Shown: one piece after another, positions 1 to 7,482 of the stretch
How positions within the stretch are numbered: the first letter of the stretch is position 1
Layout of the letters: every line of letters starts with the position of its first letter
The notes under the pieces: generated by a model
Told to the model about the DNA's origin: nothing
The model's input: only the letters and a program-made list of their open reading frames with translations
Databases searched by the model: none
Position numbers and translations under genes: made by a program
Assembly: GCA_012518275.1 (NCBI GenBank)
Contig: JAAYSS010000062.1
Location: 1 to 49,026 of the forward strand
DNA length: 49,026 nt
From: Bacteroidales bacterium
GTDB taxonomy: Bacteria > Bacteroidota > Bacteroidia > Bacteroidales > Paludibacteraceae
Direction of reading: 5' to 3'

Positions 1-148
1 CGGCAATAAATTTGAATTGTTGATTTTCTATTTTTTCAATCAATATACGTTTTTCTTCTGCAAGCTCTGTAGCTGATTTCTGCGTTCCGCACGATGCTAT
101 AAATACGAGTATCAAACTCAAAATGAACAGATAATGTACTTTTTTCAT
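1..148 (-). CDS. DUF4251-like lipoprotein, N-terminal part only
   Basis: Partial gene running off the left edge; 49 codons are visible. It starts at an ATG (146-148 on the minus strand). The first 20 residues are a lipoprotein signal ending in a lipobox (Ile-Ala-Ser-Cys, Cys20), followed by an Ala/Glu/Lys-rich helix and a segment reading ENQQFKFIA. Small Bacteroidota lipoproteins with a DUF4251 domain begin in just this way, so that family is my best guess; the diagnostic C-terminal beta-rich part lies outside the window. It is transcribed away from the SDR gene on the other strand. Its function is unknown. Confidence 0.6.
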   Translation of the reverse strand, partial: MKKVHYLFILSLILVFIASCGTQKSATELAEEKRILIEKIENQQFKFIA

Positions 149-258
149 AGTTAAATTATTTTTATTGCTAAATTATAAATATACAAATTCTGTACCTATT
201 TTATTAATAATTAGATAGGTCGAAATAGAAGTTTTTTAATTATGTCGTTGAAAAAACG

Positions 259-266
259 TACTTTTG
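259..266 (+). promoter_or_regulatory. -7 promoter element for the SDR gene
   Basis: TACTTTTG matches the Bacteroidota -7 consensus TAnnTTTG, 21 nt before the ATG at 288. The expected -33 position holds a T-run rather than a clear TTG. Confidence 0.45.
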
Positions 267-287
267 TAAAAAATTAAATCTATTCAT

Positions 288-1103
288 ATGAAAACCATAC
301 TACTTACCGGTGGAAGTTCTGGTATCGGACTAGCAACAGCGCAATTATTAATGAATAAAGGTTATTGCGTATATTCCGCATCACGAAGGGGCGGGGGAGA
401 AGCTCAAAAATCGGGTAATAGCGGGGAAATTATTCCCATAAAAATGGATGTGAATGATGAATCAATGGTAATATCTGCTGTTCAGAAAATTGTTTCGGAA
501 AACGGTGAACTTTATGCTGTAATCAGCAATGCAGGCAACGGAATTGCCGGCTCTGTGGAAGACACCAATTCCGACGAAGCTAAATATCAACTCGAAACCA
601 ATTTTTTTGGTTCGGTAAAAGTTATCCGAGCTTGCTTGCCCATATTTCGTAAACAAGGATTTGGTAAAATTATTGCTGTAGGTTCAGTAGCATCAGTTAT
701 ACCTGTGCCATTTCAAGCGTTTTACAGTTCAGCAAAATCAGCCCTGTTGCTTATGATGGAAGCATTAGCTATGGAAATGAAACCTTTTGGTATTCAGTGT
801 TGTACAATTTTACCGGGAGATACAAAAACAAATTTTACGTCAGCAAGAAAATACACATCTTCTTCGCAATACAATGACTCTGCTTACACCGAACGAATGA
901 AAATTGCGTTGGGTAAAATGGAAAACGATGAAATAAATGGGATGTCGGCAGAAAAAATTGCGCGAGCTATTGTAAAACAAATTGAAAAAAAGAAGATGAA
1001 ATCGCGTGTTGTTCCAGGATTGCAATACAAAATTATCTGCTTTTTTAACTCGATACTACCAAATAATTTAAGACTAAAATTGATAAATTTAACCTATTCG
1101 TAA
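288..1103 (+). CDS. Short-chain dehydrogenase/reductase (SDR) family oxidoreductase
   Basis: Classical SDR of 271 residues, probably cytoplasmic and NAD(P)H-dependent. The cofactor loop TGGSSGIG is at residues 7-14, the NAG motif at 81-83, and the catalytic set is Ser133, Tyr146 and Lys150 (YxxxK), followed by the usual PG motif after the active site. Residues R33-R34 just after the second strand suggest an NADP preference, which is inference. The substrate cannot be read from sequence; the family covers fatty-acid, steroid and sugar reductases. The gene stands alone, divergent from the lipoprotein on its left and followed by a 424-bp gap. The ATG at 288 is well placed behind a -7 element. 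Confidence 0.85.
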   Translation: MKTILLTGGSSGIGLATAQLLMNKGYCVYSASRRGGGEAQKSGNSGEIIPIKMDVNDESMVISAVQKIVSENGELYAVISNAGNGIAGSVEDTNSDEAKYQLETNFFGSVKVIRACLPIFRKQGFGKIIAVGSVASVIPVPFQAFYSSAKSALLLMMEALAMEMKPFGIQCCTILPGDTKTNFTSARKYTSSSQYNDSAYTERMKIALGKMENDEINGMSAEKIARAIVKQIEKKKMKSRVVPGLQYKIICFFNSILPNNLRLKLINLTYS

Positions 1104-1527
1104 TATAGTTGTAAACCTTTTGAAATATTGTTCATAACTTTGTAACATCTATCGAAAGAAATATTACAACTTTATTTGGATTTTTAGAAAGTATTTTCAA
1201 TACTCGGACAAATATTAAAAAAGCAAATTAATTAGCAAAAATTTTCACTGAATTATGAACCCGAAATTCAAATAGATTTTTTAATAATTTCATAAAAAAA
1301 TATTAACTCGACAAGTTTCAACATGATGTTTATAATATATGTAAAATGCTTAAAATAAGAAACTTTTGATGAAATAATTTGTTTATAATATCAGTTAAAA
1401 ATTTAATATCGTAAAAAGCAAATAAAAATAGAAAAAAATATCAACGCTATCAACAGGCTATTATTATTATCATATATATTTTTAAAAATTAGAAAATATT
1501 ATAATTAGATTTTGAAAGTTAATAAAA
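1104..1527. other. Intergenic gap before nadA
   Basis: 424 bp of very AT-rich DNA with no credible open reading frame on either strand. A TAACTTTG at 1135-1142 fits the -7 consensus, with a TTG at 1109-1111 about 23 nt upstream. It lies almost 400 nt before nadA, so it would give an unusually long leader. No stable hairpin was seen. Confidence 0.4.
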
Positions 1528-2463
1528 ATGGAAAAACAAAATTTAATAAACGAAATAAAGCGACTTAAAAAAGAAAAAAATGCGGTTATTATGGCACACT
1601 ACTATCAAACAGCTGATATTCAAGATATTGCTGATATGGTAGGTGATAGTCTTTCACTTTCACAATGGGCATCCAATACGGAAGCTGATATTATTGTGCT
1701 TTGTGGGGTGCATTTTATGGGTGAAACAGCAAAAATTCTTTCACCGGACAAAAAAGTATTAATCCCTGATATGGAAGCCGGATGCTCGCTTGCTGACAGT
1801 TGTCCTGCAGATGAATTTGAAAAGTTTGTGAATGCACATCCTGATCACACGGTGATTAGTTATGTGAATACAACTGCTGCAGTTAAAGCTCTGACTGACA
1901 TAGTTGTAACATCAACAAATTCTAAGAAAATTATTGACCAACTTCCTGTAGATGAAAAGATTATTTTTGGACCTGATCGTAATTTAGGTGATTATATTAA
2001 TAGCATAACCGGACGAAACATGCTTCTTTGGGATGGTGCTTGTCACGTGCATGAACAATTTTCGGTGGAAAAACTTATTCAGTTGAAGCAAGAAAATCCC
2101 GATGCAGCAATTATAGCACATCCTGAATGTAAATCAGTAATTTTGAAAATGGCTGATTTTGTGGGAAGTACGAGTAGTTTATTGAATTATACGACTAAAT
2201 CTGAGAAGAAAAAATTCTTGGTTGTAACTGAAAGTGGAATTATTCATCAAATGGAAAAACACAATCCGGATAAAACGTTTATTCCCGTTCCGCCCGAAAT
2301 TGAAGGTCAGACTTGTCATTGTAATGAGTGTATATTTATGCGTAAAAATACGCTTGAAAAACTTTATCGTTGTCTTAAAGATGAAAAACCGGAAATTTTG
2401 ATTGATGAAGAACTACGAAAAAAAGCAGTGAAGCCGATATTAAAGATGTTGGAAATGTCGTAA
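1528..2463 (+). CDS. nadA: Quinolinate synthase
   Basis: NadA condenses iminoaspartate with dihydroxyacetone phosphate to quinolinate, the precursor of the NAD pyridine ring. It is a cytoplasmic [4Fe-4S] enzyme. The 311 residues carry the family hallmarks: AHYYQ near residue 23, [12 protein letters not shown] around 60-71, and cluster cysteines Cys86 (AGCSLADSC), Cys172 (WDGACHVH) and one of the C-terminal group Cys273/275/278. The last group is spaced C-x-C-x2-C, not the C-x2-C-x2-C of E. coli. The short length matches the Pyrococcus/Bacteroidota type. The nadX gene follows after 85 nt on the same strand and can supply its substrate. Confidence 0.95.
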   Translation: MEKQNLINEIKRLKKEKNAVIMAHYYQTADIQDIADMVGDSLSLSQWASNTEADIIVLCGVHFMGETAKILSPDKKVLIPDMEAGCSLADSCPADEFEKFVNAHPDHTVISYVNTTAAVKALTDIVVTSTNSKKIIDQLPVDEKIIFGPDRNLGDYINSITGRNMLLWDGACHVHEQFSVEKLIQLKQENPDAAIIAHPECKSVILKMADFVGSTSSLLNYTTKSEKKKFLVVTESGIIHQMEKHNPDKTFIPVPPEIEGQTCHCNECIFMRKNTLEKLYRCLKDEKPEILIDEELRKKAVKPILKMLEMS

Positions 2464-2548
2464 CCATGTAAAACAATGGTTATTTTTTGGAAAATATTGA
2501 ACGGTTATGGTCTGATATTAAAATATTTTAATCATATAAATTTAGAAA

Positions 2549-3352
2549 ATGACAAAGAAAAAATTTGCTATTGTTGGCTGTGGAAAATTAGGTGAAATTG
2601 TTGTAAACGGGTATATTAATGGTTTACTTAATGATTATCAGTTGATTGGTGTGTTTTCAAGAACAGAAAAAAGTGCAAAGCGATTAGCAGAAAAGGTGAA
2701 TGACGTAAAAAATGACGATGATTGTTTAGTTTTTGAAAGTATAGACGAGATGATTTACCATAAACCAGAAATTATCGTTGAAACGGCTTCCATTCAAGCA
2801 ATGCGCGATTTAACAATTCCTGCATTAAGCAATGGAGTTTCAATTGTTACACTTTCCATCGGAGTTTTTGCCGATGAGAATTTTTATAAAGAAGCTATTG
2901 ATTCTGCGCGTGAAAATAATGCTAAAATATACTTTGCTTCGGGAGCGATTGGAGGATTAGATGTGTTGCAGACAGTAACATTGATGGGTGGAAATCCAAC
3001 GGTAACTTTCAGAACGGAAAAAGGTCCGAACTCATTGAAAGATTCACCGGTATATGATGAAAAATTACATCAAGAGAGTAGGGAAGTTTTCAAAGGAAAT
3101 GCGAAAGAAGCAATTTCTTTTTTCCCAACAAAAGTCAATGTATCCGTTTGTGCATCGTTAGCATCTGTTTTACCTGAAAATATGGCGGTTTCAATTAATT
3201 CAATACCTAATTTTATAGGCGATGACCACCGAATTGAAATAAAAAATGATCAGGTAAATGCAGTAATTGACGTGTATAGCAAAACAGCCGAAATAGCTGG
3301 TTGGAGCATCATTCGGGTTTTGCAGAATATAGTTTCTCCAATAGTTTTTTAA
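2549..3352 (+). CDS. nadX: L-aspartate dehydrogenase, NadX type
   Basis: Aspartate dehydrogenases oxidise L-aspartate to iminoaspartate with NAD(P)+, replacing the flavoprotein oxidase NadB. The 267-residue protein has an N-terminal Rossmann loop GCGKLG (10-15), the family hallmark SGAIGGLD (131-138), a stretch around 194-206 resembling the NVAATLALA motif, and a histidine (His227) where the family usually has its catalytic His. The position right behind nadA supports a role in NAD synthesis, as in Thermotoga where NadX feeds NadA. It ends convergently with the next gene, the two stop codons overlapping at 3349-3352. The enzyme class is fairly sure; that NadB is absent from this genome cannot be judged here. 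Confidence 0.85.
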   Translation: MTKKKFAIVGCGKLGEIVVNGYINGLLNDYQLIGVFSRTEKSAKRLAEKVNDVKNDDDCLVFESIDEMIYHKPEIIVETASIQAMRDLTIPALSNGVSIVTLSIGVFADENFYKEAIDSARENNAKIYFASGAIGGLDVLQTVTLMGGNPTVTFRTEKGPNSLKDSPVYDEKLHQESREVFKGNAKEAISFFPTKVNVSVCASLASVLPENMAVSINSIPNFIGDDHRIEIKNDQVNAVIDVYSKTAEIAGWSIIRVLQNIVSPIVF

Positions 3353-4257
3353 TGAGTTAAATAATTCTTGATATTGTTCAAAACTTTCTCGCTTAATCTA
3401 TCGAATGCCTGCCGTGTTCTCCCTGTTGATACGTTCATACAGCGCACATTTGGATGATTCAGCAAATCTTTGCTACCCAAAGCGTCAAGTGTGTCGCAGT
3501 AACAACGATTTTCATTTTCAAGCCATTTTCTAAATGGTATTTCATCCCAAGCCGGAGATAATCCAGTGTTAAAAATGATTTTTTTGTTACCAAAATGTTG
3601 GAATTGTTCGTCGTAAAGTAAAACCGTGTTTTTATTTAAGCAACAAAAAACTACTTCATTTTGAGATAATAAGTTATTTAAATCCAAAAACTTATATCCT
3701 TTTTCTTCTTGTTTAGGCTTGCGTGTACGTGAAAAATAACTTACTTCGGCACCAAAAAATTTCATGGCATCTGCAATCATTCCACCCGATTTTCCAAGTC
3801 CGATAATTCCGCATTTTAACCCTGTAATTTCTTCCACCACACCGTTCCAAGGAGTTGCAGGTGATCCGTCAGGATTATTTCCAAAACCATGCAGGCAACG
3901 AACTAATTCGCTAACAACATATTCTACAACGCCTTCATCACCATAATCTCTAATTCCGGTAACTGTAATTCCCCTGGATTGAGCATACAAAATATCCACG
4001 TTGGCACTTTCTGGAGAATAAAGCGAATTACACATTCCTATGTACTTTATATTTGGGCATTTTTCAATGGCGTTCTTCCTTAAATCAGTTGTGTAGCTTA
4101 ACAAAACAGCGTCTGCATTGCCGATTCTTTGCACGATTTCGTCATCATTTTCAGGAATATTATCGTACATAATTACTTCTTTTGCAAATTTTTTTAATTC
4201 TTTTTCTGCTGATGGAATTAAACTAACGGGCTCAATGGCTACTAATTTTTTGAACAT
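3349..4257 (-). CDS. 2-hydroxyacid dehydrogenase-fold protein with degenerate catalytic site
   Basis: 302 residues with the layout of the D-isomer-specific 2-hydroxyacid dehydrogenases: a flavodoxin-like N-terminal part, then a Rossmann domain with GLGKSG at 153-158 and SRTR after the second strand, which suggests NADP. The catalytic residues are missing. The Arg of the usual N-x-x-R-G motif is Leu233 (NTGLSP), and the His of the usual TPH motif is Val276 (MNVSTGRT). No clear catalytic Glu is visible. It may therefore be a binding or regulatory protein, or use a different chemistry. It is the second gene of a two-gene unit behind the U32 gene, 4 nt after its stop. Confidence 0.7.
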   Translation of the reverse strand: MFKKLVAIEPVSLIPSAEKELKKFAKEVIMYDNIPENDDEIVQRIGNADAVLLSYTTDLRKNAIEKCPNIKYIGMCNSLYSPESANVDILYAQSRGITVTGIRDYGDEGVVEYVVSELVRCLHGFGNNPDGSPATPWNGVVEEITGLKCGIIGLGKSGGMIADAMKFFGAEVSYFSRTRKPKQEEKGYKFLDLNNLLSQNEVVFCCLNKNTVLLYDEQFQHFGNKKIIFNTGLSPAWDEIPFRKWLENENRCYCDTLDALGSKDLLNHPNVRCMNVSTGRTRQAFDRLSEKVLNNIKNYLTH

Positions 4258-4261
4258 AATT

Positions 4262-5533
4262 TTACTGTTTATTTTTTAATTCACTTGCTTTTACAATCTT
4301 GTATAATTTATCATTTCTTCTTACTAACTCTTTAGTTTTCAGAGAGAATAAATCTCCTTTTTTTACTTCTTGAACAGGTTTAAATTCGAGTCGTATTTCT
4401 TCTGCAATATCTTCATAAACACCGGTAGTTTCACCGGTAATCAGGATTTCATCGCCCACTTTTAGGTTTTGAGCTTCAAGCAGAATTTCAGCTACGCCAA
4501 TTTTTCCAAAATAATTGGTTACTTTTCCTATATAAATTTTGCGGTGTGTCGCTTCCGAACCGTAATTTCTAGACCATTCACCCAATCGTTGGCCGAGATA
4601 ATAACCGTTCCAAAATCCACGGTTAAACACTTTTGCAAGACGCTTATTCCAATTTTCTATTTTTTCTTCGGTAAATTCATTATTAAGAACAGCATTTACC
4701 GCTTCGCTGTAACATTCCACAACTGTTTTCACATATTCAGGTCCACGGGCACGTCCTTCAATCTTGAAAACTCGTACACCGGCTTCAAGCATTTGATCTA
4801 AAAATCCGATGGTTTTCAAGTCTTTTGGCGACATAATATATTCATTATCAATTTCTAATTCCACTTCACTGTCTTTATCTTTCACAATATATCCGCGACG
4901 GCAAATCTGATTACATTCCCCCCGATTGGCAGAAAGGTTTTTCTCGTGAAGGCTTAAATAGCATTTTCCCGAAACCGCCATGCATAGCGCCCCGTGGCAA
5001 AACATTTCAATACGGATTAACTCACCCTTTTTACCTTTAATTTGTTCTTTTACAATAGCTTTATGAATTTCAGATACTTGCTTCAAATTTAATTCACGTG
5101 CAAGAACTACAACATCAGCAAATTGTGCATAAAATTTCAGCGCTTCTACATTCGTGATGTTTGTTTGCACGGAAAGATGCACTTCCACGCCAATATTCGA
5201 TGCATATGTCATTGCTGCAACATCAGACGCAATTATTGCTGTAACGCCCACTTCTTTAGCGGTATCGATAATTTCTCGCATCAGTGTGATATCGTTGTCG
5301 TAGATAATTGTATTGACTGTAAGATAGCTGTTTACGTTATTTTCTTTGCAAATAGCCACTATTTTTCGAAGATCGTCTGTAGTGAAATTACTACTTGATC
5401 TGCTTCGCATATTTAGTTTTTCGATACCAAAATAAACTGAATTTGCACCGGCATTAATTGCTGCAGCCAAGCTTTCCCAAGAACCTGCCGGAGCCATTAT
5501 TTCTATATCTTTTCGTGAAAAATTTGTATTCAT
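4262..5533 (-). CDS. Peptidase U32 family protein, possible tRNA U34 hydroxylation protein
   Basis: The start IMAPAGSWESL, the NSVYFG and MRSRS segments and the signature around residues 176-194 (E-M-F-C-H-G-A-L-C then G-K-C-Y-L-S) identify a U32 protein. Two further cysteines follow in GECNQIC. U32 proteins studied so far use such cysteines for iron-sulfur clusters and hydroxylation reactions: UbiU/V in quinone synthesis and TrhP/YrrN-YrrO in tRNA uridine-34 hydroxylation. The overall layout fits the TrhP-like branch best, which is inference. I start at the ATG at 5533 (423 residues); a GTG at 5551 overlaps the -7 promoter box and is unlikely. The gene is divergent from dusB. Confidence 0.8.
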   Translation of the reverse strand: MNTNFSRKDIEIMAPAGSWESLAAAINAGANSVYFGIEKLNMRSRSSSNFTTDDLRKIVAICKENNVNSYLTVNTIIYDNDITLMREIIDTAKEVGVTAIIASDVAAMTYASNIGVEVHLSVQTNITNVEALKFYAQFADVVVLARELNLKQVSEIHKAIVKEQIKGKKGELIRIEMFCHGALCMAVSGKCYLSLHEKNLSANRGECNQICRRGYIVKDKDSEVELEIDNEYIMSPKDLKTIGFLDQMLEAGVRVFKIEGRARGPEYVKTVVECYSEAVNAVLNNEFTEEKIENWNKRLAKVFNRGFWNGYYLGQRLGEWSRNYGSEATHRKIYIGKVTNYFGKIGVAEILLEAQNLKVGDEILITGETTGVYEDIAEEIRLEFKPVQEVKKGDLFSLKTKELVRRNDKLYKIVKASELKNKQ

Positions 5534-5550
5534 TTTTTCTAAACTTTGCA

Positions 5551-5558
5551 CAAAGATA
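5551..5558 (-). promoter_or_regulatory. -7 promoter element for the U32 gene
   Basis: TATCTTTG on the minus strand, 17 nt before the ATG at 5533. It supports that start over the upstream GTG. No good -33 TTG at the usual distance. Confidence 0.45.
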
Positions 5559-5625
5559 CAGTTTATTTCAGAAAATCACTAATAGTCAAATCATTGTTTA
5601 TCAATCGAAAATCAGAATTTTTTTA

Positions 5626-5633
5626 TATTTTTG
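5626..5633 (+). promoter_or_regulatory. -7 promoter element for dusB
   Basis: TATTTTTG ends only 6 nt before the dusB ATG at 5640. With the usual distance from this element to the transcription start, the mRNA would begin at or next to the start codon, that is, leaderless. Confidence 0.45.
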
Positions 5634-5639
5634 CAAAAT

Positions 5640-6614
5640 ATGAAAATTGCCGATATAGAATTTCCTAAAAAACCGCTTTTTCTTGCACCGATGGAAGATG
5701 TAACAGATCCCGCTTTTCGTTTGTTATGCAAGAGTTTTGGAGCAGATATGGTTTATACCGAATTTGTTTCAGCTGATGCGCTTATTCGCAATGTGAAACG
5801 TACTGAGCAAAAACTAACGCTTCATGATGAAGAGCGACCGGTTGCTATTCAGCTTTACGGTCGTGAGCCGGATTCAATGGCAGAAGCTGCCAAAATAACA
5901 GAAGAAGCTAATCCCGATATTATTGATTTGAATTTCGGTTGTCCGGTAAAGCGTGTGGCAAGAAAAGGAGCGGGTGCCGGTTTGTTGCAAAATGTTCCAA
6001 AAATGTTGGAAATAATCACAGCTGTGGTCAAAGCTGTAAATAAACCGGTAACGGTAAAAACGCGTCTTGGATGGGATGAAAACAGCAAAATAATTGTTGA
6101 TTTGGCAGAAAAAATTCAAGATTGTGGAGCACAAGCGCTAACCATTCACGGTCGTACTCGTTCGCAAATGTACAAGGGAGAAGCGGATTGGACATTGATT
6201 GGCGAAGTTAAAAATAATCCACGAATGAAAATTCCGATTGTCGGTAACGGTGATGTAACGACTGCTGAACGTGCCGTGGAGTGTTTTGATAAATATGGTG
6301 TTGATGCGGTGATGATTGGGCGTGGAAGTATTGGAAGACCGTGGATCTTTGCTGAGATAAAGCATTATTTAAAACATGGAGAAATGATGGAACCGTTAAG
6401 TTTTGATGAGCAAAAAGCGATTCTGAAGAAGCAGGTTCTTAATTCGATTGATTGGCTTGATGAGCGACGCGGTATTCTTCATTCGCGCCGTCACTTAGCG
6501 GCAAGTCCAACCTTCAAAGGTATTCCGAATTTCAGGGGAACTCGTATTGCTATGCTTCGTGCTACAACTAAAGATGAATTGTTTGAGATAATTGATAATG
6601 TCGTTATTCCCTAG
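5640..6614 (+). CDS. dusB: tRNA-dihydrouridine synthase
   Basis: Flavoenzyme that reduces specific uridines in the tRNA body to dihydrouridine with NADPH. The 324-residue protein has the FMN-barrel start FLAPMEDVTDPAFR, the catalytic loop NFGCPVKRVARKGAGAGLL with Cys101, HGRTR, GNGDV and MIGRG with GRPWIF, all in the normal order. Bacteroidota usually have one Dus of the DusB type, so the gene symbol is a fair guess. An in-frame TTG at 5631 lies inside the -7 promoter element and is not the start; ATG 5640 is. The gene converges on a small basic protein gene, sharing the bases of a CTAG stop. Confidence 0.92.
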   Translation: MKIADIEFPKKPLFLAPMEDVTDPAFRLLCKSFGADMVYTEFVSADALIRNVKRTEQKLTLHDEERPVAIQLYGREPDSMAEAAKITEEANPDIIDLNFGCPVKRVARKGAGAGLLQNVPKMLEIITAVVKAVNKPVTVKTRLGWDENSKIIVDLAEKIQDCGAQALTIHGRTRSQMYKGEADWTLIGEVKNNPRMKIPIVGNGDVTTAERAVECFDKYGVDAVMIGRGSIGRPWIFAEIKHYLKHGEMMEPLSFDEQKAILKKQVLNSIDWLDERRGILHSRRHLAASPTFKGIPNFRGTRIAMLRATTKDELFEIIDNVVIP

Positions 6615-6790
6615 TCAAATTCATCTATATCCACCTGCTTATTGCGTTTATAAGCCTTTCGTGAAGCTTGTACCTTTGTGCGGTTAATTAGTTTACCGTG
6701 GGCTTTTATTTCAGCTTCTCGGCTTTCTTTACGTGCTTGTTTTAGAACGTCAATGATTATATTTTTCTTTTTCTTCGATTTTCTCTTCAT
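6611..6790 (-). CDS. Small basic protein, conserved in Bacteroidales
   Basis: 59 residues, ATG at 6788-6790 and TAG at 6611-6613. The N-terminus is a lysine/arginine stretch (MKRKSKKKKN), followed by VLKQARKESREAEIKAHG, then INRTKVQASRKAYKRNK and an acidic tail DIDEFD. I recall similar 60-residue basic proteins with the core AR-x-x-SRE-x-EI-x-x-HGK-x-x-NRTKV in other Bacteroidales; their function is unknown. The charge suggests binding to RNA or DNA. It lies 80 nt behind tsaE on the same strand and converges on dusB, the two genes sharing CTAG at 6611-6614 for their stops. The gene is easily missed by length cut-offs. Confidence 0.75.
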   Translation of the reverse strand: MKRKSKKKKNIIIDVLKQARKESREAEIKAHGKLINRTKVQASRKAYKRNKQVDIDEFD

Positions 6791-6870
6791 TTTTCTCTTA
6801 TTTTAGTTCCATTACTTTGATTCTACATTGAAAAAGTATCCATTTTTAGAAAAATTCATACTTGTAGCAA

Positions 6871-7302
6871 TTAGGGGTTTTCTATCGTTATCATTCTCAC
6901 ACTGTTTTCCACTTCTTCAATTTCTACACTTACAGCATCTTTGGGTAGGATAGGGGAAATATTTTCAGCCCATTCGATGAAGCAATAATTCCCACTGTAT
7001 AAATATTCTTCTGCACCTAAATCAAGTGCTTCTTGAATATCAGATATCCTAAAAAAATCAAAATGGTAGATTATATTACCTTCTTTGGTTTCGTATTCAT
7101 TCACGATGGAAAAGGTTGGGCTGTTTACTGTTTCTTTCACGCCCATTTCTTCACAAATAGCTCTTATAAAAGTGGTTTTTCCGGCGCCCATTTTCCCGTA
7201 AAAACAATACACTTTTTCGGGATTATTTTTTAAGTATGTAATGAATTGTTTTGCCGTAAATTTAATAGTATGAAGATTTCGTATGGTTAGAATTGTCAGC
7301 AT
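6871..7302 (-). CDS. tsaE: tRNA threonylcarbamoyladenosine biosynthesis ATPase
   Basis: TsaE is the P-loop ATPase that works with TsaB, TsaC and TsaD to make t6A at position 37 of ANN-decoding tRNAs. The 143 residues hold the Walker A motif GKMGAGKTT (36-44), the family motif NSPTFSIVNEY (60-70), YHFDFFRI and CFIEWAENI near the end. The length is normal. It lies downstream of uvrC on the same strand, separated by 180 nt, so it may have its own promoter; a TATTTTTG box is at 7374-7381. The partner genes tsaB, tsaC and tsaD are not in this window. Confidence 0.93.
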   Translation of the reverse strand: MLTILTIRNLHTIKFTAKQFITYLKNNPEKVYCFYGKMGAGKTTFIRAICEEMGVKETVNSPTFSIVNEYETKEGNIIYHFDFFRISDIQEALDLGAEEYLYSGNYCFIEWAENISPILPKDAVSVEIEEVENSVRMITIENP

Positions 7303-7482
7303 ATTTTATAAAAATGATAGGAGACAGAAGTTAAAAAATTAATTATTTCCTATTTTAAATTGTTATTGTTTAGCAAAAATAATTTATATAAATAATTTGT
7401 ATTGTGTTAATGATGTCATTTTGATCCGTTTTAGAGCTAATATTTCAGTACCATTCCCGATAAAGTTGAAAATATCTTATTC

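Noticed and set aside
2044-2049. Other CACGTG hexamers (also near 5094 and 42917)
   Set aside because: They lie within genes and lack the flanking palindrome of the site at 9329-9346.
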